A stretch of 64,000 bases of DNA, from positions 9,186,001-9,250,000 of the forward strand of contig NC_053046.1 in NCBI RefSeq assembly GCF_003473485.1. Direction: 5' to 3'. The notes beneath the pieces are model-generated. The model did not search any database, had not been told where the DNA came from, and saw only the letters and a program-made list of their open reading frames with translations. The stretch is from Medicago truncatula (taxonomy: Eukaryota; Streptophyta; Magnoliopsida; Fabales; Fabaceae). The first letter of the stretch is position 1, and each line of letters begins with the position of its first letter. This document shows, in pieces, positions 35,922 to 47,522 of the stretch. The position numbers were made by a program, and so were the translations under genes.

Positions 35922-38900
35922 ATGGTGATCGAGAATGACATTGAGAGTTGCGGAAGCAGAGCGGTGCAATCACACGCGAATCCTCGCCATCACCGCCAGA
36001 AACTTGAAGTATACAATGAAGTTCTTCGTCGAATTCAAGATTCCGATTGCGAAGACGCTCTTGTTCCTGGTTTCGATGATCAACTCTGGCTTCACTTCAA
36101 TCGTCTTCCCGCTAGGTTTTCATTCTCTCATTTTTCTCATCAAAATGTTTTTCTCGCCAAATTACCGTTGAAAATTGATATACGAATTTGTGAATTGCGA
36201 TGTGATTAGCGTTTTTTTAACTCATGTTAATTTAAGTTTCAATTCCTATGAATTATGATGAAATTGAAAAGGAAATTAAAAAGGAAGAAAATAGCTGAGT
36301 GATTTTTTTGTTTTGTTTTGTTTTTACTTTACTTTTGTAAGTGAATTTGCCAGAGTGATTTTGTACGAGTCTTCAATGATTGCTACTACATAGGTATGCA
36401 TTGGATGTGAATGTGGAGAGAGCAGAAGATGTTCTTGCTCATAAGAGATTGCTCGAGCTAGCAGAAGATCCTGCGAATCGTCCTGCATTTCAAGTTCGTT
36501 TAGTACAGGTAAAAAAATCTTCGAAAAAATACTTGTAATTCGTTTTAAATTTAATTACTAGCTGTTATGAACTTGATGTAGATAACTAACTGGTTGTTGT
36601 TATTATTGACATAAGATTTGGAAATTTGGAATCAGCATCTTTATAAGTGGTTTAAATGAATTGTAGCATAGTGGTATGTTCTGTATGGATTGACTTATTT
36701 GAGCTTATCTCCTGGCATAAGTTTTGTAAGACTATTTCGGAAAACTAATGGAAACAGCTTATGACATTGTTCATAAGCTGTTTCCAGCTTATTTTCATAA
36801 GTTCTTCAAGATAACTTATGAAAACAGCTTATTGCTTATATGAAAACAATTTAACTTTATTTTATCTTTTGCTACAGAAATAGCTTATATATAAGCACTT
36901 ATCATGATAAACACTTGTGCTATAAGCTGCAAATAAGATGTTTATCCAAACAGGGCCTTAGATTGATTCATATCTGTATTGTCTTTAATGCAGGTATATC
37001 CTTTTGCTGGTGCAAATCATAACGATTCTTCAGTGCATTCAGATCCTTCTGAGAAAGATGATGCACAAAGTTCTCTTAACTATTCTTTAAAGCAGGGGTA
37101 TGGTTCATACATTGTCTAGTCAGTTTTATTTTCTTTCATTGTGAATTGTGATTGCTCAATAAGAATAATTTTTATCATCCCAACTCTTATTGAATTGGTC
37201 CCATCAATATTATTTTCATTTATGCCACCACTAGTTTATTTTTTTAATGTTATCTCTCTTTTTTTTGGGCAAAAAAGAATTCATCCACCACCTACGTTTG
37301 GTTCTTCCTCTAACCTTGAAGCTCTTGCACTTCATACAAATAAAAATAACATTGAAGATGGAGACAATACTATGGGTGTGACGCCAAATTTTAACAGGTA
37401 TGCATCTTAATAAATTCAGTTTGGACTATTATTCTTCTAGTCAGAATATTGTAAATGTGTTTGCTTTCAGAATATTGTAAATGTGTTTGCTTTATTTCCT
37501 TGTCTTCGGTTAGTGTTGTTAAAAATAGTCTTATATTGATCAAGTAGAAGCAGAAGCAGAAGCATGTGTTTCATGAGTTGATATACAAACAAAGACTTGT
37601 TGAATAAAATCTCACATTTTTTAAGATAATATTTTTCAAGTGCAAGCCTCTTGGTAGGGGAACATTTAGTTCTATTGTCAGGAATGTTCATTACTGTAGT
37701 ATGATGTTTAGAAAAAAAAAATGTAAAATCAGTCAATGTGAAAACTGTATTAATACGACTGACAAGGCTCTTAAAATTGTATATCATGAAGGCTCACTAT
37801 TTTCAGGGGGAAACACTTGTTTGATTGCTTACATTAGCTTATAGCAGTTAATAAATGCTTTACGCTATTGTTGTTTAAAATTTTGACTGGTACTGATCTT
37901 CTCACTTATTACATTTTAGGCCCATGCACGAGATTACCTTTTCAACAATTGACAAGCCTAAACTCCTTAGTCAGGTGATTAATTCTTTCAAATTTCCGTT
38001 ATAATTCTGTAAAATGATGTTTTTAAATCATTGGGTGATATTTCTCTTTAGCATGTATATTCCCCATTTTATTTTATGCTGTATTCTTCGGCATCCAACA
38101 CGATGATAGCAAATAGCTCTTACTTTTCTAGCCTTTTGATTTAGTTGGTGAACTTTATGCAAATTGCTATGCTGGAAGTATTTCTTGCTTGTCATTGCCT
38201 TTTGTATTAATCATGGACATAGCTCTTGCCAATTATTATGGACGCTGCGTCAAACATAGCCATTCAGAAACTAGAGAGAAACTAAGAGTTTTTTTTGTCA
38301 TTTTTTTACCAAGAATAAATTGACCATTTATGAATGTGCAAGAAAGTATGCATGATTGAATACCACTGCCTGGTAATATTTACATGCAACCCCATAGATA
38401 TAAACTCTTATACGGATTCACATTCATGTAAATAAATAATTTTATGCTAAATATAAAATGCTAACGTGGAGTATTCTACTCTTGATCTTTTCTATTTTAT
38501 GTTAAACATAAAAGGCTAAATGTTAAACATAAAAGGCTAAATGTTAAACATAAAAGGCTAAAGATGAGTATTTTACTCTTGATCTTTTTAGGCGATGACT
38601 CCTTTAGTCTATTTTATGCAGAAGTCTAGAAACTTTCAAAGAGACATACATAAGTTTCAAACAATGACAAGAGGACTGCTTCCTGTTCATTTTGCAAATT
38701 GCAGGCTTTACTCAATTATTCATTGAACAAAGGATCAAATTACTTGGAGTTCTGAATGAAATTAATTTTGATGAACTATTAGTGTAAACAAAGTTTGACA
38801 CGCACTATGACGTGGTGTAACTCCATTTAATGAATTTGACAATTTAGACGGTATCAAATCCATTGACTGATGTGACAATATGTTATAGGTGGACAACCTA

Positions 38901-40528
38901 TACCTTTTTTTACACAAACGATGGATTAAAATTCAATTCTTTTTGAATTATATGATAGAGAAAGTGTATTTTATATTATATGCAATTTCTCACCCTTGAC
39001 TATGTATGCATTTCAGTTAACTTCAATACTTGGTGAGATTGGACTAAATATTCAAGAAGCTCATGCGTTTTCCACCTCTGATGGGTTTTCCCTGGATGTC
39101 TTCGTCGTTGAGGGATGGCCTAATGAGGTAGGATAAAAGCGTTGAACTCGTAATAACTCTATCTTTAATTGTATTTTTTATATCCACATAGCATCTTGCT
39201 TTTATTGTCTTTTCCTTTTGTCATTAGGAAACTGAGGAGCTTAAAGGTGTGTTGGAAAAGGAAATTTTGAAGGTTAAGGTATACTCCTCAGTGATTCATT
39301 TCAAAATACAAAGTTCTAGGGTTTTTGGGGATATTTTAATTTTCTTGCTAGCTTTGATATGATGGTACCTATTCAAGATTAAGAAGGGAAGATGATAATC
39401 TGCAGTTTGGCTTGCAAAAAAGGAACTGATAATAATTTGGATGACATGCAAGCAATTGCAACATCTGTTAATATTAGTTGTTCTTTACACTCTTGCAATC
39501 TGCTAAATTCATTTGTGCTGAAGACTTGTTGATATGAAATACCCATTCTGTAGGACCAATATCTGTCAAATCAGGGCACACTTTATTCCTCAAATGATCA
39601 ATACCAGACTAGGATGGAATCCTCCCCTGATTGCATACAAATACCATTTGATGGAGCTGATGTCTGGGAAATTGATCCCAGCCAGCTAAAATATGAAAAC
39701 AAAGTTGGATCTGGATCATTTGGTGACTTGTAAGTTATTTCTGTATGAGAGTATATTAGAAATCTACATCACTTTTTTAGCTGATGCCTCTCTTTACGTT
39801 TTTCACTGGACTTCGTAGATTCAGAGGCAGTTATTGCAGTCAAGATGTGGCTATCAAAGTTCTTAAGCCTGAACGCATAAGTACAGATATGCTGAAAGAG
39901 TTTGCACAGGAAGTTTATATCATGAGGTTTGTCTGTATAGTGGAATATAATTGGTGGAGCTTCTGTTCCTATTACTGAGATTTTTTTTTTCTTGTATGCT
40001 TTCCACCTTTTCTTCTTGCATTTATCCTTTGTTATCTGAGGATAGAAAAGGCAACCTTTAGCAATTAAAGTGTGTATATCTTCCTTTTTCTTGTTTTTAA
40101 TTGTTGATTTTGTAGCGTATCAAATGATAATCTAGCTTGCAGACCCTATAGTTTTATTATAATGTGAAATTAAAAATGTGGACTCATTGTAGATACATCA
40201 TCTTGATATAAATTGTATTGGAGATTCATTATCTGTTGGAAAATTTTAGACATTTCTTCCTAGTTGCAGACAAAAAATCAAACCTCTTGTACTTTATACT
40301 TTCGGAATGTTTTTTCATCTTGTTCATTCTTTTTGAACTATCTGTTGGAAAATCAGCATGCACGGATAGCCTGACACAAATCTTTGTGCTCTGATTACCA
40401 AAGAGATTTTCTCAGGCTCTCGTGCTCTCATGCACCTCTGCAAAGCTGTTCTAACTGCTCATTATTATCCAAACTGAAGCATACTTTGATTGTAATCCTA
40501 ATTCTTTAAGTTTTAAAAAAATCCATGC

Positions 40529-40567
<39 letters not shown>

Positions 40568-43500
40568 CTGCTCATTATTATGCAAATTGAAGCATACTTT
40601 GGTTGTAATCCTAATTCTTTAAGTTTTTAAAAAAATCCATGCATTTCAGATTCAGATATATATAATTCTAAATTGTATGGAAGATTGATTCCCTGAAATT
40701 GGCATTGTAGAATCTAGATTATTAAAATTCCTGGGGTCAAGGATTAATGAGTTTGGCTTAATTTCAATCTTGGAAGGGGCATGAACTTTATCCTTAGAGA
40801 AAAGTATCTATCTTGTCTGCTACGACCGTTCAGAAAGGAGAATGTGTTTATTGAAAATAATATCTCAAATTTTGTGGTATCCTCCATCAAATACTTCTGA
40901 ATGTTTTTGTTTTAAAATATCCGATATTGTTTCTATTTTGACTATTTCGCTAGTTTTTGTAGGAGTCCTTTTTATCCTTGTTAGTTTTAGTAATGTGGTA
41001 TCCTTGTAGATCTACATGACAATTCTTCCTTTACAAATTATGACTTATCTTTGGCTGCAGGAAGATTCGACACAAGAATGTTGTTCAGTTCATTGGTGCT
41101 TGTACTCGGCCTCCAAATCTTTGTATTGTTACCGGTAAGTAGGATAGGATTTTGAGAACTGAAGATTTATGTTTAAGTTTCATACTTTAGTTCAAAGGGT
41201 GAGCTGTGAGCCTTGATGCAAGGACAAGGTTACTACACTGTTACTGTCTCGGAATGGACTCTGGTTTAGCAAAATCTCTTCCGATGGTGGATACTGCATA
41301 CATTTGACTCTCCCACACCCTACAATGTTGGAAGCCCTGTGCACAGCCTCCCTTTCTAGAATTTGTTTGATATCTCCGATGCTATCCATTATTGTTTATA
41401 GATATTTGTAAAAGTAGTCTTTACATTGCTTGAACAATCCTCACCCCTTGAGCTAGCTTTTGGGCTTGGACAGTCCTGAGCATGAGTGTATGTTTTTTCT
41501 ATAAGCAATGTATGTTGAGATTTATGTAATTAGGCCACCCACATTTGTCCATGCTTCAGATATCTAGGCCATACACCTTAGTGTGAGGCGGTTTGATGAA
41601 ACTCATATCAGTTAGAGATATGGCCAAAGTTGTTTTTATAATGCTTGGGCAATCCACCCATTGAGCCAGCTTTTGGGGTTGAGTTAGGACAAAGAATCTT
41701 CAATTTCCTATTTGTATTGCATCGAGTACTTTAATTGCTAAGATGATTTGGTTCCTTGTTCAATAACCTAATAATTCAACTGTGATGCTTATGCGGTCTT
41801 GTTTCAGAGTTTATGTCGAGAGGAAGCTTATATGACTTTCTGCACAGACAAAAGGGTGTCTTTAAGCTTCCATCTTTACTAAAAGTAGCCATTGATGTTT
41901 CCAAGGGAATGAACTATTTGCACCAAAATAATATTATTCACAGGGACCTCAAGACTGCCAATCTTCTGATGGACGAAAATGAAGTAAGTAGACTTCATGA
42001 ATGCACACATTGATACTTCCTGTTGCATTTTCATTTGTTATTGGTCTATGTTTTTGCTTCTTTTGGTAATATTTGGTTACAAATAAATCTATTAATCTTA
42101 TTTCCTCAGTTGCAATCCTATATCACTAATGTATTGCCTATCTCGATTGTTGGCCCATTGCATTTTTTACTTTCCCATGTTCAATTCCTAGTTGATTATA
42201 GAATTTCTTAATCGAGTGTGTGATAATTTACTACTAGAACTATGGCTTTAATTCATTGATAAACCAAAACTGCAACTCATTTTATAGTTTGTATAATTAA
42301 GTTTAAGACGAGTAGTTGCATAATAAGACCCAAAGCACCTCAACATTTTATTTAATATGTACTCAAAGAGCATATCCTTCAACAGTTGGTCAAGGTTGCT
42401 GATTTTGGGGTTGCCAGAGTGCAAACTCAGTCTGGAGTGATGACAGCTGAAACTGGAACGTACCGCTGGATGGCTCCTGAGGTATGATTTTTCTTGAACT
42501 TGATTTTATTCTGCTGCTTGATATTTTGGGTGATATGATTGTGCAAGTGATTGGGTGATAGTTTGGATGATATTTTTCAGCAGTGGAAATAGTGCTTTTT
42601 TTTTTAAATGTATCAGGGGGGGAAGACTTTGTGTGGGGAACAAGCCAAGTAAAATGCAAGTAAAACTGGTATTCAAACTGGAGTTCACAAAATATTGAAA
42701 AGTTTTTATCCTATTCTCTTAAATTAGGTTCTTGGTTTACCCTTAAAAATATTGTCCATGGTGAAGCAGAATTTAAAACTGGTAAAGAAAATAATTTACT
42801 CGTCCACTTTATTTTTATTCTTTCTTGGCAATTTCCTTACCAAGCATGTAATGCATCGTCCCATTATAAGAAAAAACGTAATGCATTGACACTTATTTTT
42901 TAGTTCAACTCACATTCATCAAGCATGCCTTAAGTTTTTAGAGTTTGGATTTCAAAGTGCTTACACGATAATGATATTTGGATTCCTTTTCTGTTTTTCT
43001 TTCTTTCTTTCTTTAGCTGTTTGATATTGCTTCACATTTCTTTCCGTTGATCTGACTTGAAGGTCATTGAACACAAACCATATGACCAGAAGGCAGATGT
43101 TTTCAGTTTTGGAATAGCACTCTGGGAGCTTTTAACTGGAGAGGTGAGCATTTTTGTCTCAAGCAGCAAGCTTTGCTCTGCTTCATCTTTTTATTTGTTT
43201 CTTGTCTCAAACGTTGATCAGTCTTCTACCTGCTAATCCATTCTATATTCTATTTTTTGTAACCAGCTGCCTTACTCTTACTTGACCCCATTACAAGCAG
43301 CAGTTGGTGTGGTGCAGAAGGTCTGTATCCTTTCCTCTTTGCGGATAATTTTATCGTTAACATTTTTCTTGTTTACACACAATAACTCTGGCTTAAATTG
43401 CTATTAGGGTCTACGGCCTACAATTCCCAAAAATACACATCCAAGAATTTCTGAACTACTACAGCGGTGCTGGCAACAAGATCCAAAGGAGAGACCAGCC

Positions 43501-43725
43501 TTTTCTGAAATAATTGAAATTCTCCAACACATAGCAAAAGAGGTAAACTATTAATATTAACGTCATAAAAAAAAGAGGCCAAGTATTAAAGTTTTGAAAA
43601 ATAGCCCCAAGTTAGACCTATTTAACAATTTTCTGTTTCATGTTTGTCAGGTTAATGATGTAGATCGGCATAAAGATAAGTCATCACACGGTTTCCTTTC
43701 ATCACTTAGGCGTGGCCATCACTGA
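35922..43725 (+). CDS. STY17: ACT-domain Raf-like Ser/Thr/Tyr kinase, STY8/STY17/STY46 group
   Basis: Cytosolic kinase; Arabidopsis members phosphorylate chloroplast transit peptides (family knowledge). Sixteen exons: 35922-36115, 36394-36508, 36994-37097, 37278-37397, 37920-37974, 39017-39127, 39228-39278, 39554-39729, 39819-39926, 41061-41134, 41808-41983, 42386-42481, 43063-43143, 43267-43320, 43408-43542 and 43651-43725, giving 574 aa with every phase matching. The N-terminus has [10 protein letters not shown] and [14 protein letters not shown]. The ACT domain spans about residues 180-250 ([20 protein letters not shown]). Kinase motifs: G-loop GSGSFG (302-307), VAIK Lys322, HRDLKTAN Asp416, DFG Asp434, RWMAPE ending at 460. 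It looks intact. The start is the first ATG of the leader. STY17 is preferred over its paralogues by recalled gene order only. Confidence 0.93.
36645..36965. repeat. Intronic MITE rich in AAGCTTATAAGC-type words (STY intron 2)
   Basis: It runs from TGGATTGACTTATTTGAGC at the left to AAGATGTTTATCCAAACAGG then GCC at the right, with many inverted ATAAGCTGTTTCC/GGAAACAGCTTAT words. It is the same family as 8743-8999. Confidence 0.65.
38500..38562 (+). repeat. Three 21-bp tandem copies in STY intron 5
   Basis: TGTTAAACATAAAAGGCTAA starts at 38500, 38521 and 38542. Confidence 0.9.
40453..40650 (+). repeat. 113-bp tandem duplication around an (AT)n microsatellite in STY intron 9
   Basis: AACTGCTCATTATTATSCAA begins at 40453 and 40566 and continues through ATCCTAATTCTTTAAGTTTT to ATCCATGCA. 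The first copy ends in about 17 AT dinucleotides (40532-40566). Confidence 0.85.
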
Positions 43726-45380
43726 CATTGATACCCATATAAGAGCAGTGGTGGTTGAGAATCCAAGAGTATAGCCTTTTTGTCCTGTACAGTCTGACCA
43801 AAGATCAATTGAGTTTGGTTCTTTCTGCTCTTGAAAAATCCAGTTCTACTCTGCTTTTGCCTTTTTTTTTTTTTTCTTTTTTTGTCACAATCTGCGTCTC
43901 TCTTCTTTTGTCTTCTCAACTATTGTTATTCAGAAGCGAGTAGGATGGTTGCAAGAGCAGTGGTGGTTGAAAATTCAAGGCATCATGTAATCTTAAACCT
44001 TTGCTTTGTTTACCACGTTTTTTGAATTGGAGCTTTTACTAAGCAGTCCCCTGTATCCAAAACCACTTTGATATTTACTGGTAAAAACATTATATGACGT
44101 TGAGATGTACAAGGCTTGATAGATTTGGCACATGCTACCGTGTAATTCAATGATTTGGCACATGCTATTGTGTAATTCAATTTCAGAAAGAAAAAAAAAA
44201 GGGAGAAAATTTAAACACAAATGTTGCAACCATTTTATCTTTTCATAACAAATAAAAATATGTATGAACACCACAATGTACTATAATTGGTCTGTGTGCG
44301 TTGATTGTGAAAAATGAAAATATTGTCGACAAGCATGTGTTTGTGTTCACATTGGGTTAGTCAATTGCTGCACCTTATGCAAGAAAACATTTGTTGATGT
44401 GTAACCATACAAATATTAAGGGGACGAGTACTATAAAAACACTCTCTTAACACCCACTTTTTTATTGGGTGAAAACTCATGTATATCTCACTTGAAAAAT
44501 GAATCTCACATTGAGTATTTATATCGACATGAGTTTTATCCAATAAAAGAATGAGTGTTGATATAGAGTGTAATGTTGTAGGACTCGAACCTAAGTCTTG
44601 CTTTAGAGATTAAAGTAATGAATCTCAATCAGCCGGTGGTAAGAAACCGTTGACATTACACATACATAATACATATTGGAATTGACAAACTAAAAACTAC
44701 CCTTGATGTTTTACAAAGATACGTTACTTGTGTAATGGAGTGCTTTTTTAGAGGAGACAATTCACTTGATCAACCTACAATTCAAAAATGGTGGATGTTC
44801 AACTACAGTGCTTTTGATGGTAGTAAATGTGCGTGATGTAATTGACTTTTCATGGCATGTATTCCAGATGTTGAGGTTTTCAAGGGTGTCGTCATTTGAG
44901 GGCGTCTTTATATTAAGACCTTAGAAACTTCCCAATAAATATAATCAATGGTATCCACCCCATTTGAGACTCCCCATTTGCTTTTTTGGGTACAAATACA
45001 ATTGAGACCCCCATTTTACTTAATCCTTTTGTTTATAGTCTGGAAACTCCTATATTACTCCCATTAATTTGCAGAATAATCGGACCATGATTTTTCCATG
45101 ATAAATATATATTAGACGACCTTTTTCCCTTGTAAAATTAAAATGTATCCTATGAAATTTAAACTGAAATAGTATATAAGTCGTATGTAAAATGAATTGA
45201 AGAAAAATGGATGTTAAAATATTCAACCATTTTAATGAACTACCGTATGAAGTCAGTTTGCATCACTAACATTGTAATGGAAAAGAAGCAAGAAAACTTC
45301 GCTGCAATAAAATAAAAGATTGCCACACTTGAAGACAACGGTACAAAATAATAATTTCTCAAACTTTAAAACTATAATTG
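43726..45380. other. 3' UTR of the kinase gene and spacer
   Basis: A 30-bp tandem duplication (GATTTGGCACATGCTA core) lies at 44122-44151 and 44152-44181. GAGCAGTGGTGGTTGA occurs twice (43744 and 43960). No gene is recognised. Confidence 0.5.
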
Positions 45381-45541
45381 GGAGGGGCCGCGCGAACGCA
45401 GGCCCCCACAGCAACAAATTATGATGTAGGCTCCACCACTTGGGTAGACCTTAGGCTAGCACCTCTTCAAAGTGCAATGAAGGTCACTTGCCTAGGCCAT
45501 GGGCCTTCCTGATCACCCATTGACCCCATCCAGGTAAGTAT
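45381..45541 (-). ncRNA. U1: U1 spliceosomal snRNA
   Basis: The minus strand from 45541 begins ATACTTACCTG, the invariant U1 5' end that pairs with 5' splice sites. It continues with GGGGTCAATGGGTGATCAGG (stem-loop I) and TTGCACTTTGAAGAGGTGC (stem-loop II region). The Sm site is ATAATTTGTTG, followed by the terminal stem-loop TGCGTTCGCGCGGCCCCTCC. Length is about 161 nt, normal for plant U1. It acts in the U1 snRNP at 5' splice-site recognition in the nucleus. The promoter elements are intact, so it is probably expressed, though plant genomes hold many U1 copies including pseudogenes. Confidence 0.93.
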
Positions 45542-45565
45542 GTTACAATGTATCACACAATTCTG

Positions 45566-45573
45566 TTTTATAA
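45566..45573 (-). promoter_or_regulatory. TATA element of the U1 gene
   Basis: The minus strand reads TTATAAAA, centred about 28 bp upstream of the U1 start at 45541. Confidence 0.8.
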
Positions 45574-45605
45574 CTCATGCTCCATAACATTCACTATAAA
45601 ACTTC

Positions 45606-45616
45606 CGATGTGGGAC
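45606..45616 (-). promoter_or_regulatory. Upstream sequence element (USE) of the U1 gene
   Basis: The minus strand reads GTCCCACATCG, an exact match to the plant snRNA USE consensus RTCCCACATCG, centred about 70 bp upstream of the start. About 32 bp separate it from the TATA element, the spacing of Pol II snRNA genes (Pol III genes have about 23-24). Confidence 0.88.
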
Positions 45617-46334
45617 TTAGATAATACTATCCAAGTTGCACTCAACAACAGGTCTATATTTTGATTAATATCGGCAAAGTTATGTCATAATCTTTATATA
45701 AAAAGCACATCCAAAACAAAGGTCATGAGTAGATGGACTTGGGTGCTGGTTGTCTAAGACTCCACCCACAAGTGATTATTCAAACTTAAGGTGGATGCAG
45801 CAGGGCCTAATAAGGATGGTAAATGGGAGCTGACCGCAGCGACGCAGGGGGAGTAGTTATCGCTGCAGGTTGCTCGTGTATGCTGCTATTACCAGTATCA
45901 GATGTGGCAGATGGCATGCTAGTGTTGAAAGGGATGGAGCTTGCAAGTACTTGTTGTTCCTCAAGATTAAAGTAGTATCAGACTCATTTATTCTCAAGCT
46001 TTATTTTTAGGAGCAAGAGCTGAAGATTGCAAAGACTCCCATCAAATTTCAATACTTTGAGATTTTTTCTCTCATATTTGCCATGTTGCCAATCAAGCTG
46101 TCGTCTTCTTAGCAAAATTTGCTATTATGTCTTTTATTGATTTTGTTTGGGTTGAAGAAACCCCTCATACTTTTGCTATTGAGGCTAAAAACAATTGATG
46201 AGAATTTGGAAACAAAGATGCTATTAGAAAATCGAGATTTGAAAAAAAAACAATTTTATGAGATAAATTCAAACCAAATATTTTCCAATATTGAATAGGC
46301 TTAATGGTGCAGCCTTGAAAATTAACATTAACAT
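45617..46334. other. Spacer between U1 and U4 genes, with a coding-like scrap
   Basis: On the minus strand 45975-45830 one frame reads without stops. It contains LEEQQVLASSIPFNTSMPSA then TSDTGNSSIHEQPAAITTPP. This has protein-like composition but I do not recognise the source gene. Confidence 0.4.
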
Positions 46335-46347
46335 TTAAACTAAATTG
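46335..46347 (-). terminator. Plant snRNA 3' box of the U4 gene
   Basis: The minus strand reads CAATTTAGTTTAA, fitting the plant 3'-end box CA(N3-10)AGTNNAA, a few bases past the expected U4 3' end. A weaker version (CAATTATAGTTTTAA) follows U1 at about 45366-45380. Confidence 0.7.
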
Positions 46348-46350
46348 TAG

Positions 46351-46500
46351 GACTTTACCCCAAAGGGAGTCCTTCCAGAAATTCTCGAAGGCTTGAGTTG
46401 CCCCAAGCCCAAGAGGGGGTTTGGAAATAGTTTTCAACCAGCAATAGACGCGCCTCGGTTAGAACCTCATTAGCTGCGTCATTGCCCCAAGCGCAAAGAT
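46351..46500 (-). ncRNA. U4: U4 spliceosomal snRNA
   Basis: The minus strand from 46500 starts ATCTTTGCGCTTGGGGCAAT, then GACGCAGCTAATGAGG and AACCGAGGCGCGTC (5' stem-loop with its kink-turn). TATTGCTGGTTGAAAACTAT follows (U6-pairing region), then a 3' domain with a degenerate Sm site (AATTTCTGG instead of AATTTTTGG). Length is about 150 nt; the 3' end is estimated from the downstream box. U4 chaperones U6 in the U4/U6.U5 tri-snRNP. The Sm-site C is the one feature that could mark a variant copy. Confidence 0.9.
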
Positions 46501-46527
46501 GGTTCCTAATAGTGAACAGACCTTGTT

Positions 46528-46535
46528 TTTATATA
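46528..46535 (-). promoter_or_regulatory. TATA element of the U4 gene
   Basis: The minus strand reads TATATAAA, centred about 31 bp upstream of the U4 start at 46500. Confidence 0.85.
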
Positions 46536-46566
46536 GACTTCAACCACACCTTGTTTCTGATACAGG

Positions 46567-46577
46567 CGATGTGGGAC
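46567..46577 (-). promoter_or_regulatory. Upstream sequence element (USE) of the U4 gene
   Basis: The minus strand reads GTCCCACATCG, identical to the U1 USE, about 72 bp upstream of the start and 31 bp from the TATA element (Pol II spacing). Confidence 0.88.
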
Positions 46578-47522
46578 TTCAACCACACTTTTGCCTTCAA
46601 CACATATCCATTATACCTTATTCAACAACCTTTAGACTGAACAAAAACAGTTTAACATCAAGCTAATCATGAATTTACATGTAACGAAAAGGTAGATTGT
46701 AAGAGTCAGATGATAATGAAAGGAAATATAGAAGAAAAAACCATGAGCTTCAGTGCTGCAACGCTGTCCATTATTCTACGTTTTCCATTCTCTGTACTCA
46801 ACAAAAACACATCGAAATCTAGTATTTCATCATACTTTACATATACTAAATGTTGGATCATAAAAGCATCATGATAATGCTATGGACTTCAGTGCTTAAT
46901 AGTTAATAGTAACTTTGTAGTGGTTTGAATGACTCTGCAGAGAAAAGCTTTTCATGGCTGTTTAATTGTCTGATTTAGATAAATTTTTATTGTACTAAGT
47001 CTTTGATTGTTATGTTTTTATATAACGAAGTTGGGTGAGAATGCTTTTGAATATGCCAAGACTTACATGATACTTCATTACTTAATGATATGATACAGTC
47101 ATTTGACTTGCATATCATGATTTCTTTTCCTTCCTATTATTACTGTTATGGAAATTAGGAAGAAATTGAATGGGATTTTTTTTCAAATATGTCGAGCACT
47201 ACATAAATTTCATAGCATTATATAGTGTTGTAGACTTACATGCCATGAATTCTTCTTCTTGGTATCAAACACAGTTGTACTAAGTTATAGCTCTAGCATT
47301 TATTTATTTATTATTAAATATAGCACAGTATGGTTTGAACTTTGAAATGTAAAGATGGGATGACAACGTCAAGCCAAGAGTGGTGTTTCTTCAGAAAGTT
47401 TGATAAATAACCTTCATTAATATCTAAATACATAAAATCATTCCATCCACCCCCTTCCTTTTTATGCATTTACATGATCCAAACAGAATTCTTATTATTT
47501 CTATATACAGCTTTAGGTCCAA
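46578..47522. other. Spacer and 3' region of the rhodanese gene
   Basis: AT-rich; nothing is recognised. Confidence 0.45.

Noticed and set aside
35639-35938. 99-codon upstream frame overlapping the STY start codon
   Set aside because: The frame opens with TTG, not ATG; the kinase leader has no ATG before 35922.
46165-46437. 90-codon minus-strand frame
   Set aside because: It overlaps the U4 snRNA gene; the apparent protein is a reading of structured RNA sequence.
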